Shown here: positions 41,776 through 51,016 of the stretch, piece by piece
How positions within the stretch are numbered: position 1 is the first letter of the stretch
Layout of the letters: each line of letters starts with the position of its first letter
From: CAXRDE01 sp964229355
Lineage (GTDB): Bacteria > Cyanobacteriota > Sericytochromatia > UBA7694
Direction: 5' to 3'
Length of the DNA stretch: 64,000 bases
NCBI GenBank assembly: GCA_964229355.1
Contig: CAXRDE010000019.1
Coordinates: 372,001 to 436,000 of the forward strand
Notes under the pieces: generated by a model
What the model was told of the DNA's origin: nothing
Database searches by the model: none
Seen by the model: the letters and a program-made list of their open reading frames with translations, nothing else
Program-made: the position numbers and the translations under genes

Positions 41776-43298
41776 TGCAAAGCAATAGTTTTTTACTGAC
41801 GCTGATTTTGGTCATGCCCTTGTTGGGTGCCCTCTCGATCGGTTTGATCAAGAGTGAAAAAGATCGTTTTTATCACTGGTTGGCAGCATTTTGGAGCGGC
41901 CTGACCTTTGTGCTGTCTCTGATTTTATTGGGGCGCTACGATATGAACGCCACCGGCTTTCAGTTTGTGGATGCCTTGCCCTGGATTCCACAGTTTAATA
42001 TTCAATACCAGGTAGGCGTAGACGGTCTGAGTCTGCCCATGGTGATTCTTACCAGCCTGATTGTTTTTATTGCTGTCTTTGTATCCTGGCCGATTACCCA
42101 TCGTTCCCGCCTCTTTTTTGCCATGTTATTGATTATGGAAACCGGTGTGCTGGGCGTCTTTACGGCCTTAGACCTGTTCCTTTTCTTTGCCATGTGGGAG
42201 CTGGAATTGATTCCCATGTATTTCCTGATTGGCCTCTGGGGCGGCGCGCGCCGTCAGTATGCGTCTATGAAGTTTATTCTTTACACCATGCTGGCCAGTG
42301 CGTTTATGTTCCTGGCATTTTTGGCCATTTACTTCCTGTCTACACCCCATACCTTTGACGTTATTGTGCTTTTACAAAATCAGGACACCATTTTGGCTGG
42401 ACTGGGTAAGCCTTTGCAAATGGCTTTGTTTATTGCACTCTTTTGTTGCTTTGCCGTCAAACTGCCGATGGTGCCTTTGCACACCTGGTTGCCCGATGCC
42501 CACGTGGAAGCGCCCACCGCTATTTCTGTGGTGCTGGCAGGTGTCTTACTGAAAATGGGTGCCTACGGCATGATTCGCTTTAACATGGGCTTCTTTCCCG
42601 ACATGATGCATTACCTCAGTGTAGGTTTTGCGGTGCTGGGCATGATTAATATTCTTTATGGGGCCTTATTGGCCCTGGCCCAAACCGATATGAAGCGTGT
42701 GATTGCCTATTCGAGTGTTAGTCATATGGGCTTTGTGCTACTGGGCCTGGCAGCCTGGAACCCCACCGGTTTAAACGGTGCCATTCTGCAAATGTTTACC
42801 CACGGAACGATTACTGCCCTGCTGTTTATTTTTGTGGGTGTTGTTTACGAGCGCACCCATACCCGTCAGTTGGAAGACCTGGGTGGCCTGAGTGCGCGTA
42901 TGCCGTTGGCCTCTGCCCTGTTTGTGGTCTCAGCCCTGGCCTCTGTGGGCGCGCCGGGTATGAGTGGTTTTGTAAGCGAATTTTTGATCTTTACCGGCAC
43001 CTATGCCAATACCCTGGCTGGAACCCCTCATTTTGTGATTCAAATCGCGACCATTTTGGCCGCTGTGGGGATTATTCTGGGAGCTGGCTACATGCTCTGG
43101 CTTACCCGCCGGGTGTTCTTCGGTCCGCTGGCTGAGCGTTGGCAACACCTGACCGATATCAATGCCATTGAAACAGCCACTGTTGCAATCTTAATGATTC
43201 TGGTGTTTGTTTTGGGTATTTACCCCGCCTTATTGGTGGACTACATTAACCCCGCCACGGTGCAACTCTTAAGTCAAGCACCTGGAATGGGAGGCTAA
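41775..43298 (+). CDS. nuoM: NADH-quinone oxidoreductase subunit M
   Basis: A 507-residue antiporter-like proton pump subunit with 14 helices. The TM5 Glu is in FFAMWELELIPMYFLIGLWG, the TM7 Lys in CFAVKLPMVPLHTWLPDAHVEAPTAISVVLAGVLLKMGAYG, the TM8 Lys in LAQTDMKRVIAYSSVSHMGFV and the TM12 Glu in GMSGFVSEFLIFTGTY. Every residue usually counted as essential is present. It starts within the nuoL stop and ends one base before nuoN. Confidence 0.97.
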   Translation: MQSNSFLLTLILVMPLLGALSIGLIKSEKDRFYHWLAAFWSGLTFVLSLILLGRYDMNATGFQFVDALPWIPQFNIQYQVGVDGLSLPMVILTSLIVFIAVFVSWPITHRSRLFFAMLLIMETGVLGVFTALDLFLFFAMWELELIPMYFLIGLWGGARRQYASMKFILYTMLASAFMFLAFLAIYFLSTPHTFDVIVLLQNQDTILAGLGKPLQMALFIALFCCFAVKLPMVPLHTWLPDAHVEAPTAISVVLAGVLLKMGAYGMIRFNMGFFPDMMHYLSVGFAVLGMINILYGALLALAQTDMKRVIAYSSVSHMGFVLLGLAAWNPTGLNGAILQMFTHGTITALLFIFVGVVYERTHTRQLEDLGGLSARMPLASALFVVSALASVGAPGMSGFVSEFLIFTGTYANTLAGTPHFVIQIATILAAVGIILGAGYMLWLTRRVFFGPLAERWQHLTDINAIETATVAILMILVFVLGIYPALLVDYINPATVQLLSQAPGMGG

Positions 43299-43299
43299 G

Positions 43300-44847
43300 A
43301 TGGACTTTATTGCACTCATTCCCGAAATTCTGGTCTGTGTGACCGCTTTGCTGGTCATTGCCTTTGACCTTTTGATGGATCCTGCGAAGCCCGCTGCGGA
43401 ACGTACGGGCAAACTGGCTTTTGTGACCGGTGCAGGTCTTACGGCGGCCCTGGGCGCTTTAATCGGTTTGCATTTGGGCGGCTATTACGGTACCTCAGAT
43501 TTTTATAACGCTTTTTTGCCTGACGCCATGTCGCTCTATTTCCGTGGAGCACTTCTGGTTTCGGGGCTATTGACCCTGTGTTTGTCTGTGGACTATGTGC
43601 GCCGCTTTATTAAGTATCCCGGTGAATTTTTTGCGCTGATTTCTCTGGCCACTCTGGGTGCCATGTTCTTAACCGCAGCCACTGAAATTACCACCTTGTA
43701 CCTGGCGCTGGAGTTATTGAGCCTGTCTTCGTTTGTTCTGGTCGCCATGCGTAAAGATCGTCCTCGCTCTGCAGAAGCCTCCATTAAATACCTCATTTTT
43801 GGTGCGGTGTCTTCGGGTATTTTGCTTTATGGTTTTTCATTGCTGTTTGGTATCACCGGCAGCTTGAGCCTGGCGGAAATTCACAGTTATTTGCAACAAA
43901 ACGGTGCTGACTTTGTGTACATGAACCAGCCTGCCACCCAGGGCCTGTCAAATGCCATCGACTACGGCTGGCAGTCGGGTCACTTAAAGCTTGAGCTTTT
44001 GGCCGCCATTCTAATGGTATTGGGTGGATTGGCATATAAGATTGCCGCCGTACCCTTTCATATGTGGGCACCCGATGTGTATGAGGGCGCTCCCATCCCC
44101 GTCACGGCATTTTTGTCCGCCACATCTAAAGTTGCTGGATTTGCTGCCTTGATTCGGGTGTTTGAAATGTTTAACACCACCAACACCCTGGTGATTGCCA
44201 CCAATTTCGTAATCATTATGGCCGTGTTATCTATGACCTTTGGCAACATTGTGGCCATTGCGCAAAAGAACGTTAAGCGTATGTTCGCCTATTCCAGTAT
44301 TGCCCATGCGGGCTATTTGCTCATGGGAATTGTGGCATTGTCGGATCTTAAGACCCGCGAAACCGCCTTATTGGGCTTATTCTTTTACCTGTTGGTGTAC
44401 ATCTTTATGAACCTGGGCGCTTTTGCGGTCATGACCCATTTGAGCACCCAGGCCAGAAGTTCAGACCTCCATGACTGGAGTGGTCTGGGTCGCCGCTACC
44501 CCTGGTTGGGCTTTGTGCTGGCCTGCTGTCTCTTGTCATTGACCGGCTTACCTCCCTTTGCGGGCTTTACCGGTAAATTCTACATTTTTGGTGCGGTCAC
44601 CATGATGGGTACCGGCTATTTGTGGCTGGTGCTGGTGGGTGTGCTTAATTCGGTGATCTCCCTGTATTATTATGCCCGTGTGGTACGTACCCTCTTCTTT
44701 GGTGAGCCTTCCGAAGGCCATGCCCCTGAAGCGCCTCATCCGGCCCTAACCTTTGCCAGTGTTGTGGCTTTTGCCGGTATTCTTGGACTCTTTTTGTTTC
44801 CCAGGTGGATCGGCGATTTTGTTTCTCAAGTGGGCACCCTACTTTAG
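43300..44847 (+). CDS. nuoN: NADH-quinone oxidoreductase subunit N
   Basis: A 515-residue complex I subunit with 14 helices. The TM5 Glu is in LYLALELLSLSSFVLVAM, the TM7 Lys in LAYKIAAVPFHMWAPDVYEGAPIPVTAFLSATSKVAGFAA, the TM8 Lys in IAQKNVKRMFAYSSIAHAGYLLMG and the TM12 Lys in AGFTGKFYIFGAV. It is the last Nuo gene; a small membrane protein gene follows 12 bases later in the same transcript. Confidence 0.97.
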   Translation: MDFIALIPEILVCVTALLVIAFDLLMDPAKPAAERTGKLAFVTGAGLTAALGALIGLHLGGYYGTSDFYNAFLPDAMSLYFRGALLVSGLLTLCLSVDYVRRFIKYPGEFFALISLATLGAMFLTAATEITTLYLALELLSLSSFVLVAMRKDRPRSAEASIKYLIFGAVSSGILLYGFSLLFGITGSLSLAEIHSYLQQNGADFVYMNQPATQGLSNAIDYGWQSGHLKLELLAAILMVLGGLAYKIAAVPFHMWAPDVYEGAPIPVTAFLSATSKVAGFAALIRVFEMFNTTNTLVIATNFVIIMAVLSMTFGNIVAIAQKNVKRMFAYSSIAHAGYLLMGIVALSDLKTRETALLGLFFYLLVYIFMNLGAFAVMTHLSTQARSSDLHDWSGLGRRYPWLGFVLACCLLSLTGLPPFAGFTGKFYIFGAVTMMGTGYLWLVLVGVLNSVISLYYYARVVRTLFFGEPSEGHAPEAPHPALTFASVVAFAGILGLFLFPRWIGDFVSQVGTLL

Positions 44848-44859
44848 GGTAAAGATGGC

Positions 44860-45102
44860 ATGATTAAAGCACGGTGGCAGGGTTTTAACGTCGAATCCGG
44901 CGAAAATCAGGCTCCCATGCTGGTCACCCATTGGTATGTGTTGCAACAGGGCTTAATTTTTGCCCTGTTTGCGGTGCCTCTTTTTTCTGGCCTTGCGGTG
45001 TGGCTGAGTCGTTTTTTACTCAAAGTTCAAGATAGACCTGTTTATATTCAAGGAGATGCCCCCCATGAACCCACCCCTGAAAGTGCGCCCCCCTCATCTT
45101 AA
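44860..45102 (+). CDS. Small single-TM protein at end of nuo operon
   Basis: An 80-residue protein with one membrane helix (VLQQGLIFALFAVPLFSGLAVWL), a short N-terminal soluble part and a Pro-rich C-terminus (HEPTPESAPPSS). The family is not recognised. It lies 12 bases after nuoN and overlaps the peptidase start by 38 bases, so it is translated from the nuo message. It could be a complex I accessory subunit or just a small membrane protein. The Pro-rich tail covers the ribosome site of the next gene. Confidence 0.6.
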   Translation: MIKARWQGFNVESGENQAPMLVTHWYVLQQGLIFALFAVPLFSGLAVWLSRFLLKVQDRPVYIQGDAPHEPTPESAPPSS

Positions 45103-47080
45103 GTCCCGTTGGCTCTGTGCTGTCCTGGCCCTGAGCCTATTCAGTCTACAGAGCACCACTGCTCTGGCCCAGACGGCTTCTGCGGTAAAGGTGCCCGAGG
45201 CCATGGTGACCCGGAATATTCCAGCCCTGTCTGCGGAGCTTAAGGCTGATGTAGAACAATACCGCCATGTGCGTTCAGCGGCCTTCGTGGATTGGTATCC
45301 GCCGCTGGCAGGACAAACCCACAGTCCCGGTATTTTAATGACCACCCGCTTTGCCAATACCTATCAATTGCATCGGATCACACGCCCCGGTGGACGTCGT
45401 GAGCAATTGACCTTTTTTGAAGAGCCCGTGACCAGTGGCAGTTTTTCGCCCACTCAACGGGACTGGTTTTTGTTTGGTAAAGACATCGGCGGCAGTGAAA
45501 ACTATCAATTGTTTTTGCTGAATGCGCGCACCGGCAAGTCGCAGATGATTTCAGATGGCCAGTCCCGCCATGGTGGGGCGATGTGGTCTCCCGATGGACA
45601 GCAGTTTGTGTTTAACAGTACCCGACGCAACCAAAAAGATAATGATATCTACCTTTCCGAGCTCTCAAGCCCCAGCCAGGCTCGCCGTGTCTTTACGGGC
45701 GAAGGCTACTGGACCACCATTGATTGGTCCACTGACGGCCGTGAGCTGCTAATCTATCGCTATCTTTCGGCCCAAAGTTCTGAAATCCATCGTTTAAATC
45801 TTGCCACCGGCGAGGTGATACCCGTGTTTCCAGACAAAAACCGCAACGTGTCTTTTGGCAACGCGGTTTTTGCCAAAGACGGACAGGGGGTGTACTATAC
45901 CTCTGATGAGCGGGGCGACTTTAAGCAGCTTTATTATCAAGCGTTTGATCAGTCTGCACCTGTGGCCTTAACCCCTCATATTCATTGGGATATTGGGGAG
46001 ATGGTTCGCTCTCATGACGGCAAGACCCTTGCCTTTGTTAGCAATGAAGACGGTATTGCTCAGCTGCGCTTATTGGATACCCGTACCCGTCAGATTTCGA
46101 AATTGACAGACCTTCCCATCGGGCAAATTTCGCGTCTGGCTTTTTCGCCCGACGACACGCAATTGGCCTTAACCCTGGCGACGGCCAGAGCGCCTGGTGA
46201 GGTGTATACCTTGCGTTTGCAGCAGCCTTTGCAATTGCAGCGCTGGACCTATTCAGAGGTCGGAGGCTTAGATACCGACGGCTTTGCTGATGCTCAGTTG
46301 ATCCACTACCCCAGTTTCGATGGCCGTAAAATTCCTGCTTTTTACTATCACCCCCCGCATTTAAAAGGTCAAAAAGTACCCGTGGTGATCCAAATTCACG
46401 GGGGTCCCGAGGGGCAATACCGTCCGGGTTTTTCGTCCCGTATGCAGTATTGGCTCAATGAGTTAGGCATTGCGGTGATTGCACCCAATGTGCGAGGCTC
46501 CAGTGGCTATGGCAAAGAATATATTTCACTGGACAACGGTTATTTGCGTGAAGATTCGGTCAAAGATATTGGCGCTCTTTTGGATTGGATTGAAACCCAA
46601 CCGCAATTGGATAAAGATCGCGTGGCAGTCTATGGTGGCTCCTACGGAGGGTATATGGTTTTGGCTTCGCTGATTCATTACGGTAAACGCTTGCGCGCGG
46701 GTGTAGACAGTGTGGGTATTAGTAATTTTGTGACCTTTTTAAACAATACCAAAGCCTATCGGCGAGACCTGCGACGGGTAGAGTATGGTGATGAGCGAGA
46801 TCCAAAAATGCGTGCCTTTTTAGAGAAAATTTCACCCACCACTCAGGCGGCTAAAATTCAGTCTCCGCTCCTGGTGGTACAGGGCCTTAATGACCCCAGG
46901 GTGCCCGCCAGTGAGGCCGAACAGATCGCCAAAGCGGTAGCAGCCCAGGGAACACCGGTGTGGTTTTTAATGGCGAAAGATGAAGGGCATGGGTTCAGTA
47001 AAAAAGAAAATAGTGATTACTTAGAATACGTGATTGCGGAGTTTTGGAAAACCCATCTGCTTCCCCCGGTGAAGCCGTAA
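45065..47080 (+). CDS. S9-family serine peptidase (acylaminoacyl/prolyl oligopeptidase-like)
   Basis: A 671-residue exported peptidase. The signal peptide is about 1-36 (WLCAVLALSLFSLQSTTALA). Residues about 75-400 form a beta-propeller with WSPDGQQFVFNS-type blades; the catalytic domain from about 420 has IQIHGGPEGQYRP (oxyanion), the nucleophile elbow VAVYGGSYGGYMVLASL, Asp in VVQGLNDPRVPASEAE and His in AKDEGHGFSKKENS. It releases acyl-amino acids or short peptides in the periplasm. The frame opens at ATG 45056, but AAGGAG is 9 bases from ATG 45065, which is chosen. The transcript ends at 47107-47138. Confidence 0.9.
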   Translation: MNPPLKVRPPHLKSRWLCAVLALSLFSLQSTTALAQTASAVKVPEAMVTRNIPALSAELKADVEQYRHVRSAAFVDWYPPLAGQTHSPGILMTTRFANTYQLHRITRPGGRREQLTFFEEPVTSGSFSPTQRDWFLFGKDIGGSENYQLFLLNARTGKSQMISDGQSRHGGAMWSPDGQQFVFNSTRRNQKDNDIYLSELSSPSQARRVFTGEGYWTTIDWSTDGRELLIYRYLSAQSSEIHRLNLATGEVIPVFPDKNRNVSFGNAVFAKDGQGVYYTSDERGDFKQLYYQAFDQSAPVALTPHIHWDIGEMVRSHDGKTLAFVSNEDGIAQLRLLDTRTRQISKLTDLPIGQISRLAFSPDDTQLALTLATARAPGEVYTLRLQQPLQLQRWTYSEVGGLDTDGFADAQLIHYPSFDGRKIPAFYYHPPHLKGQKVPVVIQIHGGPEGQYRPGFSSRMQYWLNELGIAVIAPNVRGSSGYGKEYISLDNGYLREDSVKDIGALLDWIETQPQLDKDRVAVYGGSYGGYMVLASLIHYGKRLRAGVDSVGISNFVTFLNNTKAYRRDLRRVEYGDERDPKMRAFLEKISPTTQAAKIQSPLLVVQGLNDPRVPASEAEQIAKAVAAQGTPVWFLMAKDEGHGFSKKENSDYLEYVIAEFWKTHLLPPVKP

Positions 47081-47106
47081 AACAGCTTGAATGTAAATCC
47101 ATAAAG

Positions 47107-47138
47107 AAAGGCCGTTATCTCAGGATAACGGCCTTTTT
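47107..47138. terminator. Bidirectional terminator between convergent genes
   Basis: A 13-bp perfect stem AAAGGCCGTTATC/GATAACGGCCTTT with a 4-base loop and five T residues on the plus strand. The minus strand gives TTTCTTTAT, so it can also end the EF-hand gene at 47160. Confidence 0.9.
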
Positions 47139-47159
47139 AAGAAGCGTGTATAAGAAGGT

Positions 47160-47825
47160 TTAGAGGACGGTTTTGATGAGACGGTTGTTTTGCCACTGGG
47201 TTTCTTGACGATACCCGTAAGCGTCTACATATTGCTGCTGGCCGCCCGCATCGTTTTTATCACCACTGAAGTAAGCGATGGTTCCACCTACCACAGCACC
47301 GATGGCCATACCGGCAACACCTTTGCTCATGCCGAGCTTGCTGCCCACGGCTTCGTGCAGTTTGTTGACCAGCGGAATCTTACTGGTTACGCCACCGAAC
47401 ATGCCTCCACCCAGAGCACCGGTAACGGTCCGCTCAAAGGTGCCGACTTTTTCGCCAGAAGAGACGGGTTGACCCACCACTGCAGACTTTAACTCGTCTT
47501 CAACGAGCCAGCCGTCGTGGTTGACGTCAAACATGCGTAGCTCTTGACCGAGCTGGGCGTTTTGTTGTTCGACAGAAGCAATGTTCAATTGATCCGTGGA
47601 AATAACCTGATAGCCCTGGTTTGCGTCCTGGACAACGATCTCAACGCGACCGTTGTTGCGCATACCGTTCAGTTGGGTTTGGTTGGTTAAAGCAAATTGT
47701 TGGGTATTTGAAGGAGGAGCCTGTTGAACCGGCTGTTGATATTGTGGCTGTTGGGGGGCCGGTTGCTGGTACTGCGGTTGCTGTACCGGCTGCATAATCT
47801 GATTAAGGGGTCTTAACTGTCCCAT
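47160..47825 (-). CDS. EF-hand protein with YQQP repeats and glycine-zipper helix
   Basis: A 221-residue protein with an unusual layout and no recognised family. Residues 11-40 are low complexity, Gln/Pro/Tyr-rich (QPQYQQPAPQQPQYQQPVQQ). The region about 43-95 is helical/strand mixed. A Ca-binding loop DVNHDGWLVEDEL sits at about 99-111 and a Gly-rich segment with a likely membrane helix at about 168-186 (GVAGMAIGAVVGGTIAYFSG). No signal peptide is seen. Its layout echoes the glycine-zipper protein at 20459-21004. Ribosome site GGAGGAATCACA precedes the ATG. An 11-bp periodic direct repeat lies upstream (47914-47934). Confidence 0.65.
   Translation of the reverse strand: MGQLRPLNQIMQPVQQPQYQQPAPQQPQYQQPVQQAPPSNTQQFALTNQTQLNGMRNNGRVEIVVQDANQGYQVISTDQLNIASVEQQNAQLGQELRMFDVNHDGWLVEDELKSAVVGQPVSSGEKVGTFERTVTGALGGGMFGGVTSKIPLVNKLHEAVGSKLGMSKGVAGMAIGAVVGGTIAYFSGDKNDAGGQQQYVDAYGYRQETQWQNNRLIKTVL
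47735..47795 (-). repeat. YQQP-encoding tandem repeat inside EF-hand gene
   Basis: Three imperfect copies of a unit encoding about QPQYQQP (residues 11-34 of the protein). Such Gln/Pro-coding repeats often vary in copy number between strains. Confidence 0.5.
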
Positions 47826-47913
47826 TGTGATTCCTCCAAGACATTTGGCTTCTTATACCTGTATATCGGGCTGTCGGGATCAGATCTTGTGCCCTATGCT
47901 TACATTTTCTAAG

Positions 47914-47934
47914 AATTTAATCCTAATTTAATCC
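47914..47934. promoter_or_regulatory. 11-bp periodic direct repeat upstream of EF-hand gene
   Basis: AATTTAATCC occurs at 47914-47923 and again at 47925-47934, one helical turn apart, 89-109 bases upstream of the minus-strand start. OmpR/PhoB-type regulators bind 11-bp direct repeats; an OmpR-type regulator is encoded at 17241-17954. The rest of the 298-base divergent gap (47826-48123) holds a TACACT-like -10 at 48086 for the plus-strand gene and nothing else recognised. Confidence 0.35.
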
Positions 47935-48123
47935 CATGACGGTGAAATGATTCTGGTAAAACCCCGTCTCTGCGTGTATTATAACGGATCTCAGGGTTGG
48001 AATACAACACCCGCGAACGTCCCCGGGTGGCGGGCTTTCAGATGCGTAAAACCCTGCCTTGATGCTGTGCGGGCTTTGAAACTGCTACACTGAAAGACAG
48101 CAAAACACGAGGGAGCTATACCC

Positions 48124-48486
48124 ATGGGCATGTTTTGGAATATGCATCAAGATCAAAAAATTCGCGCCGCAGCTGAACAGAGCAGCCGCAGCAGCCAAAA
48201 GGCCTCTCAGCTTGATGACCGCTTGCGCTTATTGGAGCAACGCCTTGACCATTTAACCCTTTACACCCAGGCCATGTGGGAGCTGATTCGGGAAAACACC
48301 CGTCTTGAAGAGCAAGATATTATTGAACGCGCCCAACTGATTGATGGCCGTGATGGCAAAACCGATGGTAAAATTAGCACGTTGATTCTGACCTGTCCGG
48401 CCTGTCAACGCAACAATAACTCTGCAAAAAAGCAATGCATGTACTGTGGTGAAGCCCTACCCCGTGAACATATTTTTGAAAGCTAG
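48124..48486 (+). CDS. Small coiled-coil zinc-ribbon protein
   Basis: A 120-residue soluble protein. Residues 20-65 form a helix with heptads (ASQLDDRLRLLEQRLDHLTL) and the C-terminus is a zinc ribbon LTCPACQRNNNSAKKQCMYCGEAL with two CxxC pairs. The function is unknown; similar small ribbon proteins bind protein or nucleic acid. GAGGGAGC precedes the ATG. The gene end overlaps the start of the polysaccharide export gene by about 20-40 bases, depending on which start is used. Confidence 0.75.
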   Translation: MGMFWNMHQDQKIRAAAEQSSRSSQKASQLDDRLRLLEQRLDHLTLYTQAMWELIRENTRLEEQDIIERAQLIDGRDGKTDGKISTLILTCPACQRNNNSAKKQCMYCGEALPREHIFES

Positions 48487-49771
48487 TCGTCTTCTGCTGT
48501 CTCGAACCCCTTTGCTCTGGGTTCTGGTCTTTTGTTTTGGCCTGAATACCGCTGCTGGGGCTCAACCGCTCACCTACCAACCTTTGCCTGAAAGTTTTAA
48601 TGAGGCCTTACAGCGCAGCCCCCTTCAGGTGGCCTTTACCCGTACTCCAGCGCAGCTGCAAAGTCCCGTACTGCCCGAAACCTATCGCCTGGACAGTGAA
48701 GACCAACTCACCCTTGACCTACAAAGTCCCCGTATCGCGCAAACCCATGCGGTAACGGTGAACGAACAGGGGTTTGTCTTTATTCCCCGTCTGGGAACCC
48801 TTTTTGTCAAAGGCTTAACCCGAGAGGCGCTGGCGGCGCAGATTCAGCAACAGGTGCAGCAGCGCTTTGGTGACAGCAGTTTGCGGGTCAGCGTTTTTTT
48901 GCGACAGCCACGCCCGATCCAGGTTTTGGTGAGCGGTCAGGTGGCCCGTCCGGGGTATCATCGGGTGCCCCAGGGAACGCCGGTGTTAGAGCTCTTGCGT
49001 ACGGCGGGTGGGGTGTTGGATACAGGCTCGGTGATGGCGGTGCAATGGCAGCGGTCAACGGCGACCCGGAGCTTAAATCTCTGGCGCTTCTATGAACAGG
49101 GCAAAACCGATGAAAACCCCATGTTACAGGCGAGAGACCATGTCCATGTTCCGCCCATGCCCTACCGTATGATGGCGCTGGGGGCTTTTAGCCAACCCGG
49201 TGTGTATGAAATTTCCACACCGCGTGTTTCGGTGCAGGATTTTGTGACCATGGCGGGCGGGGTAAAACCCAATGCCTCTCGGCTGTGGCATTGGCCACAG
49301 TTGCTGCAGGCCGGGCAGGGGCAGGGGGCCATGGCCGTGACGGCGACGTCAATGTTAGCGGCTGAAGATGTGCTCTATGCGCCACCTCAGCAGGTGGCGC
49401 AAGTGTCACGCTCGGTGTTGGTTCAGGGCATGGTTAAGCAACCTGGCTCACGGCCCTGGCAGCAAGGACAGCGTGTTTTAGACCTTTTAGAGCAAACCGG
49501 TGGGGCACAACCCAATGCCGATTTGAGCCAGGTACAATTGAGCCGTTATGAGGCCAGTACAGGGCAACGTACAACCCAGATCATTAACGTACAGGCTTAT
49601 TTAAACGGTGCTGACCCCGATCTTCATAACCCTGTGTTGGCGGCTGGAGACGTCATTACCGTGCCCGAAAATTTCTTCAATATCCGCAATATCAGCGAAT
49701 TGACCACGTTGTTGATCAGTGCGTTAGGGATTGTCTCTGTCATTATTAACCTGAGTGCCGGGGGCAATTAG
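48464..49771 (+). CDS. Polysaccharide export protein (Wza-like, SLBB domains)
   Basis: An outer-membrane polysaccharide export protein of about 435 residues. The signal peptide runs about 1-32 (LLLSRTPLLWVLVFCFGLNT, cleavage after AAGA). The Poly_export domain is LDSEDQLTLDLQSPRIAQTH to VFLRQP, followed by three SLBB-type segments (VLVSGQVARPGYHRVPQGTP, MALGAFSQPGVYEISTPR, VLVQGMVKQPGSRPWQQGQR). It ends with a hydrophobic stretch LTTLLISALGIVSVIINLSA, unlike E. coli Wza. No lipobox is seen. The start is uncertain: GTG 48446, GTG 48464 or TTG 48476, all inside the zinc-ribbon gene; the signal peptide fits 48464. The chain-length gene follows 3 bases later. Confidence 0.82.
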   Translation: MNIFLKASRLLLSRTPLLWVLVFCFGLNTAAGAQPLTYQPLPESFNEALQRSPLQVAFTRTPAQLQSPVLPETYRLDSEDQLTLDLQSPRIAQTHAVTVNEQGFVFIPRLGTLFVKGLTREALAAQIQQQVQQRFGDSSLRVSVFLRQPRPIQVLVSGQVARPGYHRVPQGTPVLELLRTAGGVLDTGSVMAVQWQRSTATRSLNLWRFYEQGKTDENPMLQARDHVHVPPMPYRMMALGAFSQPGVYEISTPRVSVQDFVTMAGGVKPNASRLWHWPQLLQAGQGQGAMAVTATSMLAAEDVLYAPPQQVAQVSRSVLVQGMVKQPGSRPWQQGQRVLDLLEQTGGAQPNADLSQVQLSRYEASTGQRTTQIINVQAYLNGADPDLHNPVLAAGDVITVPENFFNIRNISELTTLLISALGIVSVIINLSAGGN

Positions 49772-49774
49772 ACC

Positions 49775-50989
49775 ATGGATTTACAAGCGGTCTGGAGGAT
49801 TTTGCGCGCTTACCGTTGGTTCTTGGCCCTGGGTACCTTGAGCGGTGTGCTGGTCACGGCCGGCTTGCTCTGGTTTGTGGTGACGCCCATGTACCGTGCA
49901 GAAACCAGTCTATTGCTCTTGAAAAACAGTCCCGGTGGGGTGAGTGCTTTGTTGCGACAGTTAGAGGGCAGCTTAGACATGTTGGGCTCTTTGCAAAATT
50001 TAGGCATTCAAGCCAATCGTTCGGTCCAGGAAGACGTGATGAGTTTATTAAAAAGCCGCCGTTTGACCCAGTCGGTACAGGCGCAATTGCCTTTGCGCGC
50101 GCTGCCTGAGTTTCAGCGCGAACTTGAATTGTCTGCTCAACAAGAAGCTCAGTGGAGCGAAGAGACCCGAGAGCGTTTTTATCAGCATCAGGTTACCGAG
50201 CGCTTGCAAGAGCTGGTGCGCATTCTCCCGCCTGATGCCCGACATCACACCCTGCGCATTCAGGCTGAATTGAGTGACCCTGAACTATCGGCCCGGCTTG
50301 TGAACACCTACGTGAGTGATTTACACCGCCTCATGGAAGAGATTCTCAATCAGGAAGAAAATGAGCAATTGCAGTATCTAAAGGCCCAGACAGAGACCTT
50401 GCAAAAAGAGCTAACAACGGCGGAAAACGACCTGTTGGCCTTCCAGCAAAAACACCATACGGTGGTGCTAGAAGAAGAAGTCAAACAACGTATTAAAGCG
50501 CTGGCTGAACTTGAAGCGCAGGCCCTGAGTGCCGAGGCGGCTTTTAAAGATGCGCAGGCCCGTCAGCAGGCGCTACAGGGATCTGTTGCAGAACTGTCTC
50601 CTGAAAGTACCCTGACCCGCAATAGCTTAGAATTAGATATCGCGGGCCTGCAGCAGCGTCGCCGCAGTCTGCAGCAGGCTCAGAATGCTTATACGGCCAG
50701 CTTACGTACCCTGCCCAGCCAGGGATTGGCTCTGGCCCGCTTGCAGCGTCAGGTGAGTTTGAAAAATCAGTTGTTTTTGCTTTTAAAGCAGCAAACCCAG
50801 GCCACCGAGCTGGATCAACAGCGACAGTTTAAGGCGTTTCGCGTGCTCGATGCGGCGGAAGTTCCCTTTGAACCGAGCCGCCCGGTTAAGCCTTTATGGC
50901 TGGCTGTTTCTTGTGTTCTGTCCTTTTTTCTCTGCCTTTTGCTAAGCTTGATCCATCACAATAACCGTCTCCAAAAGGCTGTGTTATGA
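49775..50989 (+). CDS. Wzz/GumC-like polysaccharide chain-length determinant
   Basis: A 404-residue inner-membrane polysaccharide co-polymerase. TM1 is at about 16-34 (LALGTLSGVLVTAGLLWFVV), the periplasmic Wzz domain starts MYRAETSLLLLKN, long helices/coiled coil run about 100-340 (QYLKAQTETLQKELTTAEND), then the Pro-rich segment before TM2 (FEPSRPVKPLWLAVSCVLSFF) at the C-terminus. There is no tyrosine kinase domain. It controls polymer length and links synthesis to the export protein encoded immediately upstream. No Wzx/Wzy or glycosyltransferase genes follow. Confidence 0.85.
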   Translation: MDLQAVWRILRAYRWFLALGTLSGVLVTAGLLWFVVTPMYRAETSLLLLKNSPGGVSALLRQLEGSLDMLGSLQNLGIQANRSVQEDVMSLLKSRRLTQSVQAQLPLRALPEFQRELELSAQQEAQWSEETRERFYQHQVTERLQELVRILPPDARHHTLRIQAELSDPELSARLVNTYVSDLHRLMEEILNQEENEQLQYLKAQTETLQKELTTAENDLLAFQQKHHTVVLEEEVKQRIKALAELEAQALSAEAAFKDAQARQQALQGSVAELSPESTLTRNSLELDIAGLQQRRRSLQQAQNAYTASLRTLPSQGLALARLQRQVSLKNQLFLLLKQQTQATELDQQRQFKAFRVLDAAEVPFEPSRPVKPLWLAVSCVLSFFLCLLLSLIHHNNRLQKAVL

Positions 50990-51016
50990 TGTAGACCAAC
51001 ATGGAGGACAAGTCAG

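Noticed and set aside
47735..47795. Repeat in the EF-hand gene as a CRISPR-like array
   Set aside because: The repeats are contiguous Gln/Pro/Tyr codons without unique spacers.
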